Shown here: positions 34,581-46,375 of the stretch, one piece after another
Layout of the letters: each line of letters starts with the position of its first letter
How positions within the stretch are numbered: position 1 is the stretch's first letter
Origin: Odobenus rosmarus divergens
Lineage: Eukaryota; Chordata; Mammalia; Carnivora; Odobenidae
Reading direction: 5' to 3'
Assembly (NCBI RefSeq): GCF_000321225.1
Contig: NW_004450330.1
Coordinates: 3,285,344-3,349,343 of the forward strand
Length of the DNA stretch: 64,000 nucleotides
Notes under the pieces: model-generated
Told to the model about the DNA's origin: nothing
Database searches by the model: none
What the model saw: the letters and a program-made list of their open reading frames with translations, nothing else
Program-made: the position numbers and the translations under genes

Positions 34581-35362
34581 AATTCTAGAATAATAAGTAA
34601 CAAAGGTAATAGTAGCACTTGTGTCTTATTGCTGCTTTTAATGGGAAAATCTTTACTGACATTGAGAATAAAGAAATACTTCCATTATTTGGTGTGCTAT
34701 TGAGTAGTGGTTTTAGATGTTCTTTATCATGCTCCATAATCACTTCCTATTTCCACTTCCTAAGTTCCTGATATCTAGTTAAAACAAAAGGTTTAGTGAA
34801 AGATTTTTTAAATGCTCTAACTATATCTGTTCAACTGATCAATAACTTTATTTTTTTAAGTGATCTGTTTTCTCTAACAGATTTTCCAATTTTAAACCTA
34901 CATGTATTTGAAAGTCTTATTAAATTCAAATTATTTTACCACAGCACATCATCTGAAGAATTTAAGGTCCCACTAGATCTCCTTATAAGTTAAAAATTTT
35001 AACTGCTCATATAAAATAGTGAGTACAGATGTTAGAACTCCTATTTACCGTGAACTGGTGAGCCTTCACTGTGCTTTGTATGGGATCCCTCTCTCTGCAC
35101 AGCCATCCAGAAAGTGCTGCCAGGAGAAACCTGAAGTCACTCTAGGGCTCATGTCATTTGTTTTTCTCTCAGGGATCACAAGTTCTGCCTTGTATGGGGT
35201 CCAATATCTATAAAGAGTTCTTTTGTATATATTGTCTAATTTTTGTTGTTTTTGGTGGGAAGGCAAGTTGATTCAAATTACTACATATGGTCAGAAGTGG
35301 AAATCTAACAGATGTAATCTTAAGGCAAAATGCAGACAAGTTATATGGCTCAACACTATTTC
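34581..35362. other. No gene recognised
   Basis: Contains two similar phrases, GTATGGGATCC (35087) and GTATGGGGTCC (35193), about 105 bp apart. Too short to call a duplication. Confidence 0.45.
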
Positions 35363-35375
35363 TTTTGTTTCTTTT

Positions 35376-35594
35376 CTCTCTCTCTCTCTTTTTTTTCCCC
35401 AAGATCTTATTTATTTGAGAGAGAAATAGAGGGAGTGAAAGTGAGCACAAGGTGGGGGGGGCGGCCGGCAGAGGGAAAAGCAGACTCCCCACTGAGCAGG
35501 GAGTGCGTGTGACATGGGGCTTGATCCCTGGGATCAGATCATGACCTGAGCTGAAGGCAGATGCGCTTAAGGAACTGAGCCACCCAGGTGCCCC
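35376..35594 (-). mobile_element. SINEC, minus strand
   Basis: CT/T run, shortened reversed tail (GATCTTATTTATTTGAGAG), G-rich body with GGGGGGGGCGGCCGGC, and reversed head ending CCACCCAGGTGCCCC. The 13-bp target duplication TTTTGTTTCTTTT is exact at 35363-35375 and 35595-35607. Confidence 0.95.
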
Positions 35595-35607
35595 TTTTGT
35601 TTCTTTT

Positions 35608-36636
35608 TAACAAACATTTCATTTCGACTTTGGTAGGAGAGCTAGGTACATGTTCTATTTAGTACACAAGACACAAAGCTTCTCTGAGTTCTAGATTGAT
35701 CATTGTACTGTCTTTAATCAGAAATGATCTTAAGATGTAGACTCTTTTAACTAGTTATTACATAAAGGAACAACTCAGCATCAATTAAATATAAATGGAG
35801 ATAATCTGTTGTACTCCTACTAATATTTAATCAAGATTGATCCAACTAATAGGTTGGGTTTGGGTAGTTATGTTAAAGGGAACTTCTTGAGCTCACTTAG
35901 AATGATGGTGGGATCTTTGGGATAGTGTTATTCTTAATATTCAAGAGGGATACATAATCTTTAAGAGACATACACTGATGTTTCCATGGGTGAGAAAAAC
36001 TAATCACAAAAGAAAAGAAAAATCCTTTAGGCTAAAAAAAAAATAGTGAAATTCTTTTCCTTAACATTAGAGGATCCAGATGAGGGAGTCTTTACTGAGA
36101 ACCTGTCCAAGGCCAATTATAAGAAAAACAGTTGTTCCTAGGCTGGCATTTCTACTGTTGAAGGACTACTTGTTTGTGATGAGAACAGATGTGGTTAGTT
36201 ACAAAAATGACAAGTCTTAAGTAATAACTAAAGCAAGGAGGTTTTGTATTAACTGACAACTCAGAATATTTACACTGCAGTTGTTGAGAGTTTAATCATG
36301 AACTGACAATAATCTAGCCTCAGCCAGTGTTACCTAAAGAATCTGGTAATTGAGAGAATCTAACAGATATGTTCATTATTTCAGTCTTTAAAATTACCTC
36401 CTATCTCAGTTTAAATCCTGAGAATGCGAGGCTCTGGAGTACTTTGTGCACCTTCCCTCCCAAACGCTTTCATTAAATTTTACATTAACTTTATGCTTGC
36501 TGTTTTTACAAAGGGTGGTCTGAGTGGAATTCTTGTAATCACATAATTTTATAATCACGTAATTGAAGTGATGTGTTACTTAGTGTGTTTTCTAGGGGGT
36601 TTCATGTCATAAATTCCTGCTTGAATTTTTTTCCAG
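35608..36636. other. No gene recognised
   Basis: About 1 kb of AT-rich DNA. The end (36610-36636) is a pyrimidine tract with an AG that could serve as a splice acceptor for the candidate exon that follows. Confidence 0.45.
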
Positions 36637-36845
36637 GAAGTAGCACAGACTACAGAAACAAATGTGTGTACTTTGTCAGATAATGAAAAGAATGCTGTTC
36701 AACATGTCCCTCTTTGTGTTTCAACTGGCAGAAAATGTGAAGCTAAGTTCTCTGCCCAACCCAGATTGCCACTTACTTCAAACAAAGGATAATACCTACT
36801 TGCCTTTTACCTCATGAGTATGATTAAAACTTTTATTCCTAATTA
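36637..36845 (+). other. Candidate terminal exon
   Basis: A strong acceptor (GAATTTTTTTCCAG, ending at 36636) is followed by a single open frame of 51 codons ending in TAA at 36790-36792. Its composition is plausible for protein (starts EVAQTTETNVCTLSDN; ends LPLTSNKG). An ATTAAA hexamer at 36823-36828 and a GT-rich stretch at 36851-36860 are placed as a polyadenylation signal and downstream element would be. The other two frames are closed early. I recognise no family. Each signal is common on its own in AT-rich DNA. Confidence 0.25.
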
Positions 36846-36860
36846 CTCTAGTTTGTGTTT

Positions 36861-37599
36861 ACCTTGTAAGATAGTTTAAATGTTTTTGGAAGATTATGGG
36901 ATATACATCCTAAATTAAAAAGGTAGGGTAAGAAGGGAGAGGTGTCCAGAGCAGGTCATCTGGATTGATCACAGGCTAGCAGAGAAACTGATGAGAGAAA
37001 GTGATTTTAGAAATAAGGGCACATTCAAAAGTTGTAACATTTGGCAAAAACCAGGAAGCTCTTAAGACCTGAGCAGGGATCTTGGGATTTGGCCACTTTA
37101 CTGGATTAGTGTATCAATGAAAAGGTGATCAGATTTCAGGGATTTGAGAATTTAGATGGTAAGAAATAAAGCTCAGAGAAATAGATTGTCTGTTTAATTA
37201 AAACATGAGATGTTCAAGGAACAGGAGATGTGAAACACTGTACCTGAGGCATTTGCAAGCCAGGGATCTGATTTAGAGAAGAGCAGGAACCTATAATTTT
37301 GTGTTTTACTTCAATTTCTGCTAAACATGCTGTGTGCTGTGACCTAAAGCACTTGTTCTCCTTGAACTTAATTTTCTTTTAAAGTTTTTATATTCAGGTG
37401 ATTAAGAAAATATATCTATTTTTTTCTTAGGGGGGATTTATGTTCATATGCTTTGTGTCATTAATTTTTCACAAAAAAGTAACTTGCTAATTTTTCTGTC
37501 TTTTCACGTATTACCAGTTTTTATTTTATCAGTGCATTTTTTCTTTAACCCTTGAGTAGAGCTTGGGGACCAGCAGCAGGCAAATCATAAAAGGTTTGC
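36861..37599. other. No gene recognised; possibly ancient repeat
   Basis: The purine-rich stretch 36940-37280 has the style of the unnamed ancient repeat at 28960-30060, but I cannot line it up. Confidence 0.35.
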
Positions 37600-37715
37600 T
37601 GTAGTGAAAGTCCCACAAAGGAGGAGACTACATCTGTTGGGTTTGCTGCAGTATCCACCATGATGCCTGGCTCAGTAGACAACTGAATGAGTCAGTGGAT
37701 GGCCAAATGAATGAG
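37600..37715 (+). mobile_element. L2 3'-end fragment
   Basis: 'GCAGTATCCACCATGATGCC' then 'TGGCTCAGTAGACAACTGAA' and ATGAGTCAGTGGATGG match the diverged end of L2. Confidence 0.55.
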
Positions 37716-38939
37716 TAACTCCATGTCAAGGATCTGTGGCTCATAGGACAACTGGTATCTGAAGTAGAGGCATCTAAGTACCTATAGGGAAGATTCAACA
37801 CTATTCCTTCGAGGTACTGATGATATAACTTCAGGAGTATTGGTTTTATGATCATGCTTCTGCTCTGGACTGGTGAACTGCAGCATTTCTGCCTCTGACA
37901 TGACACAGGATTTTGTTTGAGAACAGATACACTTGGGAGTATCTTTATATGTTAACAAGTGTGCTTGGAATGTCTCCAGAATGGTTCACATTTGGGAAGC
38001 TGAGATCTCTTAGTACCTATCATGACTTAGTTGAGGGGTTGACTTTTCAGTATTTGCTACTTGTGGATGAAGCAAATGTGTATTGTATATAAGGAGACCA
38101 GTGTTCTATGCTCGGATCTACCTCCTCTAAGCTGAGTGCAGGTCAGTCCAGCTTTTTGGGTTTCAGCATGCTCTTCTATTAAAACAACGAGGTTGCTTTT
38201 CTGATGTGTTTTCTAGATACAAAGTTTTATGAGTCTATTTAGGAACTAGGTCTGCAGTATTTCAGATACTCACCTGTATAGGTTACACTCATTCCTTGCG
38301 AAACTGAGAAACAACCTATTATTTGTGACTTCTTTTTGGAGAATTAGGCCAAATCAGACCTCTTCCTTGGCCCTTATTCTAGGGCTAGGTTCTCAGAAGA
38401 TTTCTAGTGCTTTAGCTGTAAGAGCTGGGTCTTCCATTCAGAGGCAGGTAGTTTTAGTGAGTTCATAATTTAGTTTACTGAGACAAGTACATGCGTAAAA
38501 GAATTGTCACATCCTTGCTTATGAGATTACTGTGTCAGTCAGCTGAGTACAAAATGAAGAGAGCAACACTGCATTTCACCACCTCTGCAAAATGGAAAGT
38601 GCTTTTGTTTTTGTTTTTTTTTTTTTCAAGTTTTTGTGTTCCAGCATACAACTGTGAGATGGAGAAAAATGTTGTGCACAACTGGGTTTAAAAAATCAGG
38701 TAAAAAAAGAATGATTCCAAACAAAGTGTTAATACATTTGGGGAAGGATAAAGACAGTTTTTCGTTTGTTTTTTTTTTTTTTTTACTGACTTCTAATGAC
38801 ATTCATTTTGAGGTATTCATTAGAATGAAAGAATGAGCTTAAACTAAAAAAAAAATCCCCATGCCAATTTTAATAATTTTCATCCCCAGCCCCCCATATC
38901 CAATCACCTCTACCTGCCTCTCCGTGTTTTTCTAGTCCT
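37716..38939. other. No gene recognised; two long poly-T runs
   Basis: T runs at about 38608-38628 and 38768-38784 could be the reversed tails of retroposed copies, but what follows each matches no SINE or LINE that I know. A weak MIR-like stretch lies near 38100-38200. Confidence 0.4.
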
Positions 38940-39345
38940 CCTCTCCAATGAGAGTAAAAAGATAAAATTGCCCCTCTGGGCAGAGGTAATGGAGAATCCA
39001 AGACTGGATTGAGGGCAGTCAATTAGGAAGTGATTGTGGTTGCATTCACCCAGGCTAGCGATGAGAGTCTGAATGAAGACAGGCTCAATAGGAATAGGAG
39101 AGGGGTGGTTTTGAGAAATGTCAATTAAGCAGATGGTTTAAATCAAGTGATGAGAAACCAGAAAGACTTGATCTTCTGGCTTGGAGACCTGGTAGATAGT
39201 GGTAGCACCAGCTAATGAGAGAGGACAGCAGGTTTGGGGAAAGAGGGTCTGTTAGGAAAATGCGTGGTTTGAGCTGCCTGAAGCCTCCCAGTGGTGATGT
39301 CTAAGAGATAGTTAGTTGAGTATGTAGACTTGTTACTAAAAGAGA
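38940..39345. repeat. Ancient dispersed repeat, family not named
   Basis: 'GGCTAGCGATGAGAGTCTGA' and 'CAGCAGGTTTGGGGAAAGAG', followed by 'GTGGTGATGTCTAAGAGATA', follow in order phrases of a long old mammalian repeat. Probably the same family as at 28960-30060 and 60640-61160, but a different part of it. Confidence 0.5.
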
Positions 39346-39364
39346 TTTGCAAGACTGTGAACTT

Positions 39365-39490
39365 GATATTATTGCTTCTATTTTTAAAGCCAGGCAACTG
39401 AGCTAAAGAGGTTAATTCACTTAGCAAAGTAAATTTACAATAGATGACAGACTGGACACTCGAATTCATGTGCATTCTGTCCTTGCTTTA
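39365..39490 (-). mobile_element. MIR fragment, reversed
   Basis: 'AGCCAGGCAACTGAGCTAAA', 'GAGGTTAATTCACTTAGCAA' and 'CTGGACACTCGAATTCATGT' follow reversed MIR. Confidence 0.65.
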
Positions 39491-41514
39491 AACAGTTGGA
39501 ATGAGTCTTTAAAACCAGGGTGGTGCGAATCTTCTGAGAAAGTAAAGGTTTTTCTGAGAAATCTCTGTTAGAGTGTCTTCCTGTCATCAAAGTAAACTGT
39601 GTTTGAGGAAAGTGAAAGTCTGGAAGAAGTTTCGATGCTAATATATTGTGACCTTCACCTGCCTTGCCACCTTTCTTTTTCAAAATGGGTACTTGCTGCC
39701 CTAGAGTCAACACACATGCAACAGACATGGGCTTTGGATAGGATCTGGGAGCTACACAGACCTTGGTGGCTCTAGGGTTTGCTGATTCTACTTCCTTTCA
39801 AATAAACCATTTCATTTGATGCTGTGCTTCCTGTGGTTACCATTCAGGTAGGGGGTCGAAAGAGTTTACAAGCAAAGCAGTGAACTCTTTCTCTTCTAGC
39901 GCTGTTAGTAGCCAGATGGCTTCATTCTGTTCTCTTTTTTCTCTCCATACTCCTCCCTCACAGCCTTTCTATTCCTTTTGCACTCAATACCAAACCTGCC
40001 CTAGCCCCAGAACTGATCACTTAGCTCCCTGAGTTACAAGCTTTCTAACTACCACTCTTTGCCCCAGCTTCCCCTAGAGATAGTGGAACTCCTGGACCAC
40101 ATAAGCCCGGTCTTGACTAAGAAGCCAACATGCCACTTATAAACAGAGACGGTCCTGCACAGATTCCTTTTCTCAGCCTGAGAAAAATCCTATACCCTCT
40201 CCTAGCTACACACGCCAGGATTGCCTACCAGGCCAGCCTGATGCATAATATAACATCTGATCACTGCCATTGTACATCATCTTTATGACATGGTTAAAGC
40301 AACCTTTAAAAAGTATTTTCCCAAATATTTTTCTTTGATTCTTAGTTCTTTGTTCTAAATTTTAGTTGTGCTATCAGTGTAATCTCAGTAACTTTTTTCA
40401 TTTGAAGCCATTTTTTCCATTACCTACACTTTAATGCTTTGAAACTGCCATGAAAATTTTATAGACTAATTGTTAAAAGTACCACAAAAGTGAGTGAGTG
40501 GCAATATATCTTATAATACCAGAATGCAACAGTATTACTCTGTATTTTCAGATTTCCTTGAATCTGATGATCCCATGAGGCTTTATAGAACACATAGTAA
40601 ATGCAGCCTCGTTTGAAATTTTTGGTGCCTGTGCTGACATTTCTCATTAGCACCTTACCAAGGCTTTTAGCAACTATATGAAATGGAAGGCTCATTAATG
40701 CATATAAAATAAGTTGTAAGTACCCATTTTCAAATGATAAGTTTAAAATAGATTCTCTTAGCACTGGAACATCTGAAAGAGCATGCTACTTACTGGTTAA
40801 GGTGAATAAAGACAAGCTTCACACTACTAAAGGGTACAATGCAAGATTTGTCGGGTAGGAAATGGTTGAGGCAAGATGTGCAGAAAATTCACTCCAGTGC
40901 CCTTCCAGTAATACAGGTCTTTTCTTCCAAGATAAATCCCCCGGTCTTTTATTTGCTTATTTTTGATTTATTTCCGCTACAGAATTTTTCTGATAATGCT
41001 AGTCTTTCGCTGTAATCAGGGCTATGACAAAACTTCAGCAGTCCTTATGCAGCATTGTCCTGTTTGCATAGGATCAACTGGGCTTTAGCAAATACTGTCC
41101 TTCAGTGATGTGGGCGGAAATGATCTGGCAGGAGCTATGGTGATAGGGAAGGTTCTATCTAGGACATCTCATTCCCAGTTCATTGTGCAACCCATCAAGT
41201 GCCATTTCCTCTCCACTTAACAAATACTGTTCTGTATTGTTCTAATCTTCTTTATTCCATTGGACTAATATGTCTATTCTTTTGTGAAAGTCATGCATGG
41301 CATGAAAATGTTTGTGATTAAAAAGCCTTCACTTCTAGTTATAATAATAATTTGCAAATACCAGATTTGCAAATTATTTAAATAGGCCTGTTCCGGTCTC
41401 CTAGCCTTTATACCCCTCTCCCTTTCCTTATCTTTTGGTTCAGTTAGGGATTTTAGAAGAAAACACTGTAAATTGGAATAAAAAGTAAGAACGATGATGA
41501 GAACTTTCCTCTAA
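39491..41514. other. No gene recognised
   Basis: Two kilobases without a recognisable repeat or gene. The minus-strand frames of 97-101 codons at 39435-39728 and 40459-40764 lack splice or start support. Confidence 0.45.
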
Positions 41515-41705
41515 AATATATATACAACAGAACCACCAGGAGGGCTTGGTCAAATACAGATTGTTGCACCACCCCAGCCCTCTTACCCCCAGAGTTTCTG
41601 ACCCAATAACCTGGAATGGGGGTGAGAATTTCTATTTCTATCAGTCTCCCACCCACGTAGCTGATACTGTGGGTCTGGAGACCACACTTTGAGAATCACT
41701 GCTCT
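41515..41705 (+). mobile_element. MER5-type DNA transposon
   Basis: 'CACCAGGAGGGCTTGGTCAA', 'CCCCAGAGTTTCTGACCCA', 'GGAATGGGGGTGAGAATTTC' and the end 'CACTTTGAGAATCACTG' follow MER5A. The left end is truncated or unreadable. Confidence 0.8.
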
Positions 41706-42439
41706 AAATCAAATGTAGTATTGAATTGAAATTTTTCTCTTGATCCCTTGCTTTTCTATTCCCTGTATTTTATCTTGTTCTATCTACTCAGTCCTCTCTC
41801 TTTAAATGGACAGTGGCGGCTGTGATCACATGTATCAGGGAAACCTCAAAGCCTACCTATCCTCAGCCATTGTCTCCTTAGCCCTTCATAGGTTCTTTCT
41901 CCATGTCCTCAACATGCACTCAAATTCCCCTTTTGGCTCTATGGTTGGGCTTCCACTGTGTCCCTCATCTTCCTAATGATTCCTTTCAGAAGAACTATCT
42001 TGGGCTGACCCAGAAACTCCTTAAAATCGAAATCCAATATTTTTACCTTTTTATCTTACACAAGATAGTGGATCAGAGACATGTAGCCATTTCCCATTTC
42101 CTCTTCTTAACTACGGTGCATAGATTAGAATTGACCGTTGGGCTGGATCCCTGGATGGATCTATGCCTACTTCTTGCCTAAGGGAGGGGTATTGAATTTT
42201 TGATCTATTTCTTTAGTTTCTTCTTTCCTGCATCTATACTTAAACACAGGTGGCTGTAGTCAGTGAAATGGAAAAGCAAATGTAGGGAAAGAATATTGAG
42301 CAAAACTTTTACCCAGGTACAATAATCTTGCTGATCTCGGGCTTTTTCTCAATACTGTGTGGTTTGCATGTACTGCAAAACCTTCATGACATAGAATAAA
42401 TAATTAGGATTGCTATAGTTTACAGAAGGTTTTAATAAG
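41706..42439. other. No gene recognised
   Basis: CT-rich part at 41740-42000. A 92-codon frame at 41903-42181 is unsupported. Confidence 0.45.
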
Positions 42440-42625
42440 CGCCAGGAGTAGACTCACATTTCCGTGCCTTCTCTCACACCTCACAACACTCAATGCAGGT
42501 ATCACTATATTCTTCAATGAAGAAAGTGAATGTTAGAAATCTAAATAGTTAGCTCAAAAATCCCTCCGTTAGTATTTGTGCTCAGATCTCATTTCAAAGC
42601 CCATCATCTTCTCCACTCCATCATG
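42440..42625 (-). mobile_element. MIR element, reversed
   Basis: 'CACACCTCACAACACTCAAT', 'GCAGGTATCACTATATTCTT', 'CTCAGATCTCATTTCAAAGC' keep the reversed MIR order. Confidence 0.65.
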
Positions 42626-42739
42626 TGCAGTCAGCAGGATACTTTAAAAAAGAAAATTACCTTGAGAAGGAAAAATAATTTTTGCTGTGGGAAGCTAGCT
42701 GCAGCTCATGCTAAGTGACCTGGTAACTAACAATTATGT

Positions 42740-42861
42740 GATAGTAATAATAAATATTAATCATGTTTATAGTAACTATATTCCAGGCTCTGTGCTTTAC
42801 ATGACTTTTCTCACTTAATTTTCAGAACAGCAGTATGATGTACATACTACTGTTATCCCGA
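42740..42861 (-). mobile_element. MIR, reversed, cut by a SINEC
   Basis: 'CAGGCTCTGTGCTTTACATG', 'CTCACTTAATTTTCAGAACA' and 'TACATACTACTGTTATCCCG' are the first half of reversed MIR. It ends at the target site of the younger SINEC. Confidence 0.8.
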
Positions 42862-42877
42862 TAGTGCTTTCTAGTCT

Positions 42878-43072
42878 TTTTTTTTTTTTTTTTGGAGATT
42901 TTATTCATTTATTTGACAGAGGGATCACAAGCAGGGGGAGTGACAGGCAGAGGGAGAGGGAGAAGCAGGCTCCTTGAGGAGCAGGGAACCTGTGGGGCTT
43001 GATTCCGAGACCCTGGGATCATGGCCTGAGCTGAAGGTAGACGCTTAACCGACTGAGTCACCCAGGCGTCCC
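42878..43072 (-). mobile_element. SINEC with exact 16-bp target duplication
   Basis: T run, reversed tail, body and head (CTGAGTCACCCAGGCGTCCC). AGTGCTTTCTAGTCTT occurs exactly at 42862-42877 and 43073-43088. Perfect flanks suggest a comparatively young insertion. Confidence 0.97.
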
Positions 43073-43124
43073 AGTGCTTTCTAGTCTTAATGACTTTTAT
43101 GTGCATTTTGGTTTAATCAGTTTA

Positions 43125-43250
43125 CTTTTTGACATTATCCAAGTTTCATAAACTTCCTTGGCCTCAATTTCCTCATCTGTAACATAAAGTGGCTAGGTGA
43201 TAGGGGGTTTTCATGCTACTAGCTCCAACATTCTCTAATTCTGTAAAATA
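43125..43250 (+). mobile_element. MIR fragment
   Basis: 'CCTTGGCCTCAATTTCCTCA' followed by 'TCTGTAACATAAAGTGG' is the MIR core region in plus orientation, facing the MIR at 42740. Confidence 0.75.
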
Positions 43251-43844
43251 GAGGCTGTCTTATGAATTTTGTCCATAATTCCAAATTCTAGCTTTCATTT
43301 CTCGATGAGCAGAAGATGAGAGACATTCTTATTATTTTATGATAAACTTTCACTCACACAAGTCTCCTGTAAGTTCTTAATTAAAATAAAGCATGTTCAT
43401 GAAAAAATAAATAGCATAGAATTTTAAAATGTAAAAATTCCTGTCCTATTCTTATTCTCTTGCTCCCCATCTCATACCTAGAAGAAATTATTTTCTAAGT
43501 TTGTATAGATTCTTTAAATTCTGTGTAACAAAATCAATTTCCAAACTTTCTATCCCATAGGCCTCCAGATTTCCTTATATCTAAGGTGTGAGTAAAACAG
43601 AAAAACATTCTGGAATAATGGCAGGTACGTGGGTTTTGTGGATTTTGAGTGCCCATATTTGAAAGAAAGAAGAAAACAACAAAACCTAATAAGTCTAGTC
43701 ACTGGGAACATGTTGAATTTGGCACAAAAAATGGCTTCGGTGTTTTCCACCAGTTTATAGGTGCTCTCAGAGTCTTCGGGGTGTGGGGCGGTAGAAGCAC
43801 CTTATTGGTCTGGTAGCCCAGCTCCACCCAGTGGGGCAGGTTGA
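43251..43844. other. No gene recognised
   Basis: No repeat or coding signal that I can support. Confidence 0.5.
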
Positions 43845-44060
43845 AGGCAGCAGTCATAGTGGCCAAGAGCATATACCTGGGAACCAGACCATCTGGATTT
43901 GAATCCTAGGGCTGACACTTACTACTTGTGTGCTCTTGGACAAGTTACTGCTTTTTGCCTCAGTTTCCCCATGTGTAAGGTTGAGTGTTAAGTCAATTAA
44001 TATTTGTTAAGAATTTCAAACAGTGCCTAGAATATAGTATTCATTACATAAATGTCTGCT
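43845..44060 (+). mobile_element. MIR element, well preserved
   Basis: 'GGGAACCAGACCATCTGGAT', 'TTGAATCCTAGGGCTGACAC', 'TGCCTCAGTTTCCCCATGTG' and 'ACAGTGCCTAGAATATAGTA' cover most of MIR in order. Confidence 0.92.
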
Positions 44061-44089
44061 AAATAAAACAATGTAGACTCCCTTTCTAT

Positions 44090-44190
44090 AGTCCCTCCTA
44101 ATAGATTATCTTCTTCCCAGTTGTTCCTGAATGCCTAGCTTGGAGTTTGGCAAATTTTATTGCTCAATTAATATTTTTGAATGAGCGATA
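44090..44190 (+). mobile_element. L2 3'-end fragment
   Basis: 'CCTGAATGCCTAGCTTGGAG' then 'GCTCAATTAATATTTTTGAA' and TGAGC match the L2 end. Confidence 0.65.
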
Positions 44191-44804
44191 CTTGACTATT
44201 TCCAGAGTTAGGGATTGGAACTCCATGTATAAATTCATTTCCTAGTTGGATAGCTCCAGATAATAGAAAATATTTTCCTTTAGTAAGTGAAAAGCTGTAC
44301 CACCTGTAACTTCGACCCATTATTCCTGGTTCCAAATTCTGTAGCAACTCACTGGGACTCCTGCACATTGATCGATAACATCGCGTCACATATTTTGAAG
44401 ATGGTCTGCGTGCTCTTTCTCGTTTTAGAGTGAAGCATTCCTCAATAATTATTCTACAGTGTGGTATCCAGATATCTTATATTGACTACCAACATTTTCC
44501 CTTCAGAACTTTCCCTCCTCTGACCTAAGCCCACTCGTAAAATTTTTAGGAATCCCCAATATGGCATCCCACCTGACTAGTGATTTTTTAAAAATTTCAC
44601 CCAATAATGTCTTACTTGAGTATAATTCTTAAAGACTCAACCCTATGATAAGTTAGTATATTAATTCAAGTTAAATTATTTATGCTTCATAGGGGTTTCA
44701 TTTGGTATCTAGAAATAAACTCAATCATTACAACAAGTACATTAGGGTTTTTGCATATGTGGTTTTTGTTTTCTTTGTTCTGTAAATTGGTAAGCAAGGC
44801 ATAA
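44191..44804. other. No gene recognised
   Basis: The part at 44190-44500 ('TTCGACCCATTATTCCTGG') has the look of a very old repeat but I cannot place it. Confidence 0.4.
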
Positions 44805-44990
44805 GAATAAACAGGTTTGGGTTTTGGGGTCAGGCCGACTGAAGTACTCATCTCCAGCTGTGTTACCCAGAGAGTGTGCTGTCTGAGCTTCGTACACATA
44901 AAGCCCTCAGAAGAATTACACGCAGTAATGTGTGCACAAGCAGTTAGCTCAGGACTTGCTACAGAGTAGACCACTTAAGAATTTTGGTTG
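44805..44990 (+). mobile_element. MIR fragment
   Basis: 'GGGTTTTGGGGTCAGGCCGA', 'CTCCAGCTGTGTTACCCAGA' and 'TAGCTCAGGACTTGCTACAG' fit MIR with loss of the core. Confidence 0.6.
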
Positions 44991-45009
44991 TCTTCAAATG
45001 TGGCTCCAG

Positions 45010-45600
45010 TTTTTTAACTTCAACAGGCCTTAGATCAGGCCCTGGTCATTTTTTACCTAGATGATTTTGTTTACTTCACTCCTTCCAATTTTTCCTTTAT
45101 ATTGCTACCAGAATTAAAATTCCTAAATAGATTTTTATCATATTACTGACCTTCTTAGAAATCACTGGTGACATCTATGCTTAAAGAAGAAAGTCATTTT
45201 TGCTTAACCAGGTATGACTAGCTTTTTAAGCCCCATCTTCCTGGCCTCATTATACATTTTTCTTCTTATACTGTGTACTCCTAGTCAGACAGGTAAGACT
45301 ACTATGTAACAGATGCCTTCATATCTTTGAATCTTTGCACATGCAGCTTCTTTAACCTAGAATGCCTTCTACTCTCTCCTTTGTAATAACCCCTTACCTT
45401 ACCAAATCCTTCCTATTCTTCTGTATTTGATTCAAATACCTCCTCCTCTATTAAGCCATCCCCAAGTCTCCCAGACAAAATTCATCATTTGCTTTTTTAG
45501 TATTGACTTAATACATGTTTATCTCTTTGCACATATAAATCATTGTATTTTAGCTATTCATTTATGTGTAATTGTAGTTGTAATCACATTTAGTATCTTA
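45010..45600 (+). mobile_element. L2 LINE fragment
   Basis: Long colinear L2 3' region: 'AGAAATCACTGGTGACATCT', 'CTTCCTGGCCTCATTATACA', 'TTTGCACATGCAGCTTCTTT', 'CCTAGAATGCCTTCTACTCT', 'CAAATACCTCCTCCTCTATT', 'AAGCCATCCCCAAGTCTCCC'. No coding capacity is left. Confidence 0.85.
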
Positions 45601-45658
45601 TAGTTAAAAATGTTTCTATTTCTATTTGGTCTTCACACTCTGTAAATCAGAATTCCTA

Positions 45659-45677
45659 TTAGATAGATAGATAGATA
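45659..45677. repeat. Short (TAGA)n microsatellite
   Basis: Four to five AGAT units. Too short to be very variable. Confidence 0.85.
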
Positions 45678-45734
45678 AAATTGGAGACAAAAGAGTCTCT
45701 GAATGCGGTAATACCTCAGTAATTTAGATAGTAT

Positions 45735-45850
45735 TTCTCCAGACTTACCACGTATGAAGCGTTATCCTAGGTGTCCTACAGGTAGTGAATGATTTAATTC
45801 CTTACCATACCCCATAAGGTTGCTACTAATTCTATATTTCATTGAGCTTT
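45735..45850 (-). mobile_element. MIR fragment, reversed
   Basis: 'GAAGCGTTATCCTAGGTGTC' and 'TTTAATTCCTTACCATACCC', followed by 'CATAAGGTTGCTACTAATTC', follow reversed MIR. Confidence 0.75.
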
Positions 45851-45864
45851 AAGATCTATCTTGT

Positions 45865-46375
45865 TCGCTTAGCTGTTGCTGCATAACAAAACTCCCCCAA
45901 ATGTAATGGTCTAAAATAATAAATACTCTTGCTCAGGAGCCTGTAGAACAGTTTTGCTGATCTGGGTGGGCTCAGATAATTTTACAAAAGCTCACTCATG
46001 CATCTGTGGTCAACTGGTGGGTAGGCTGGATGCAGAGTAATCTAGCAAGACCTTGGGTAGCATGAATTGAGTTTATTCCACATGGTCTCTCAGCTTTCTA
46101 ACAAGTTAGTGGCAAGGGGTGGGGGGCCGCATTTTCCTAGTAATGGCAGAGCTCAAGGGCCAAGTAGAATTACACAAGACCTCTTAAGCATCAGTTTCCA
46201 GTGGGCACATCATTGTGTCATATTGTATCAGCCCAAACAGGTCACAAGGCAAGCGGAGATTCAGGTGTTGGAGAGGTAGACTCCTTGATGCAAAAAGCTG
46301 TGAAGTCATGTTGCAAAAGATGTGGGTTGAGGGACGGGAACAGTTGGTGCCATATTTACAATCAAGCTGCCACAT
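45865..46375 (-). mobile_element. Old LTR-like repeat (probably MLT1-type), reversed
   Basis: 'TGTTGCTGCATAACAAAACT', 'GGGTGGGCTCAGATAATTTT', 'CTCACTCATGCATCTGTGGT', 'GACCTCTTAAGCATCAGTTT' and 'GAAGTCATGTTGCAAAAGAT' are in the order of a well-known ancient repeat with MaLR-like ends. The repeat at 56935-57445 shares this layout. I am unsure of the exact subfamily. The 100-codon frame at 46201-46503 is repeat sequence. Confidence 0.65.
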
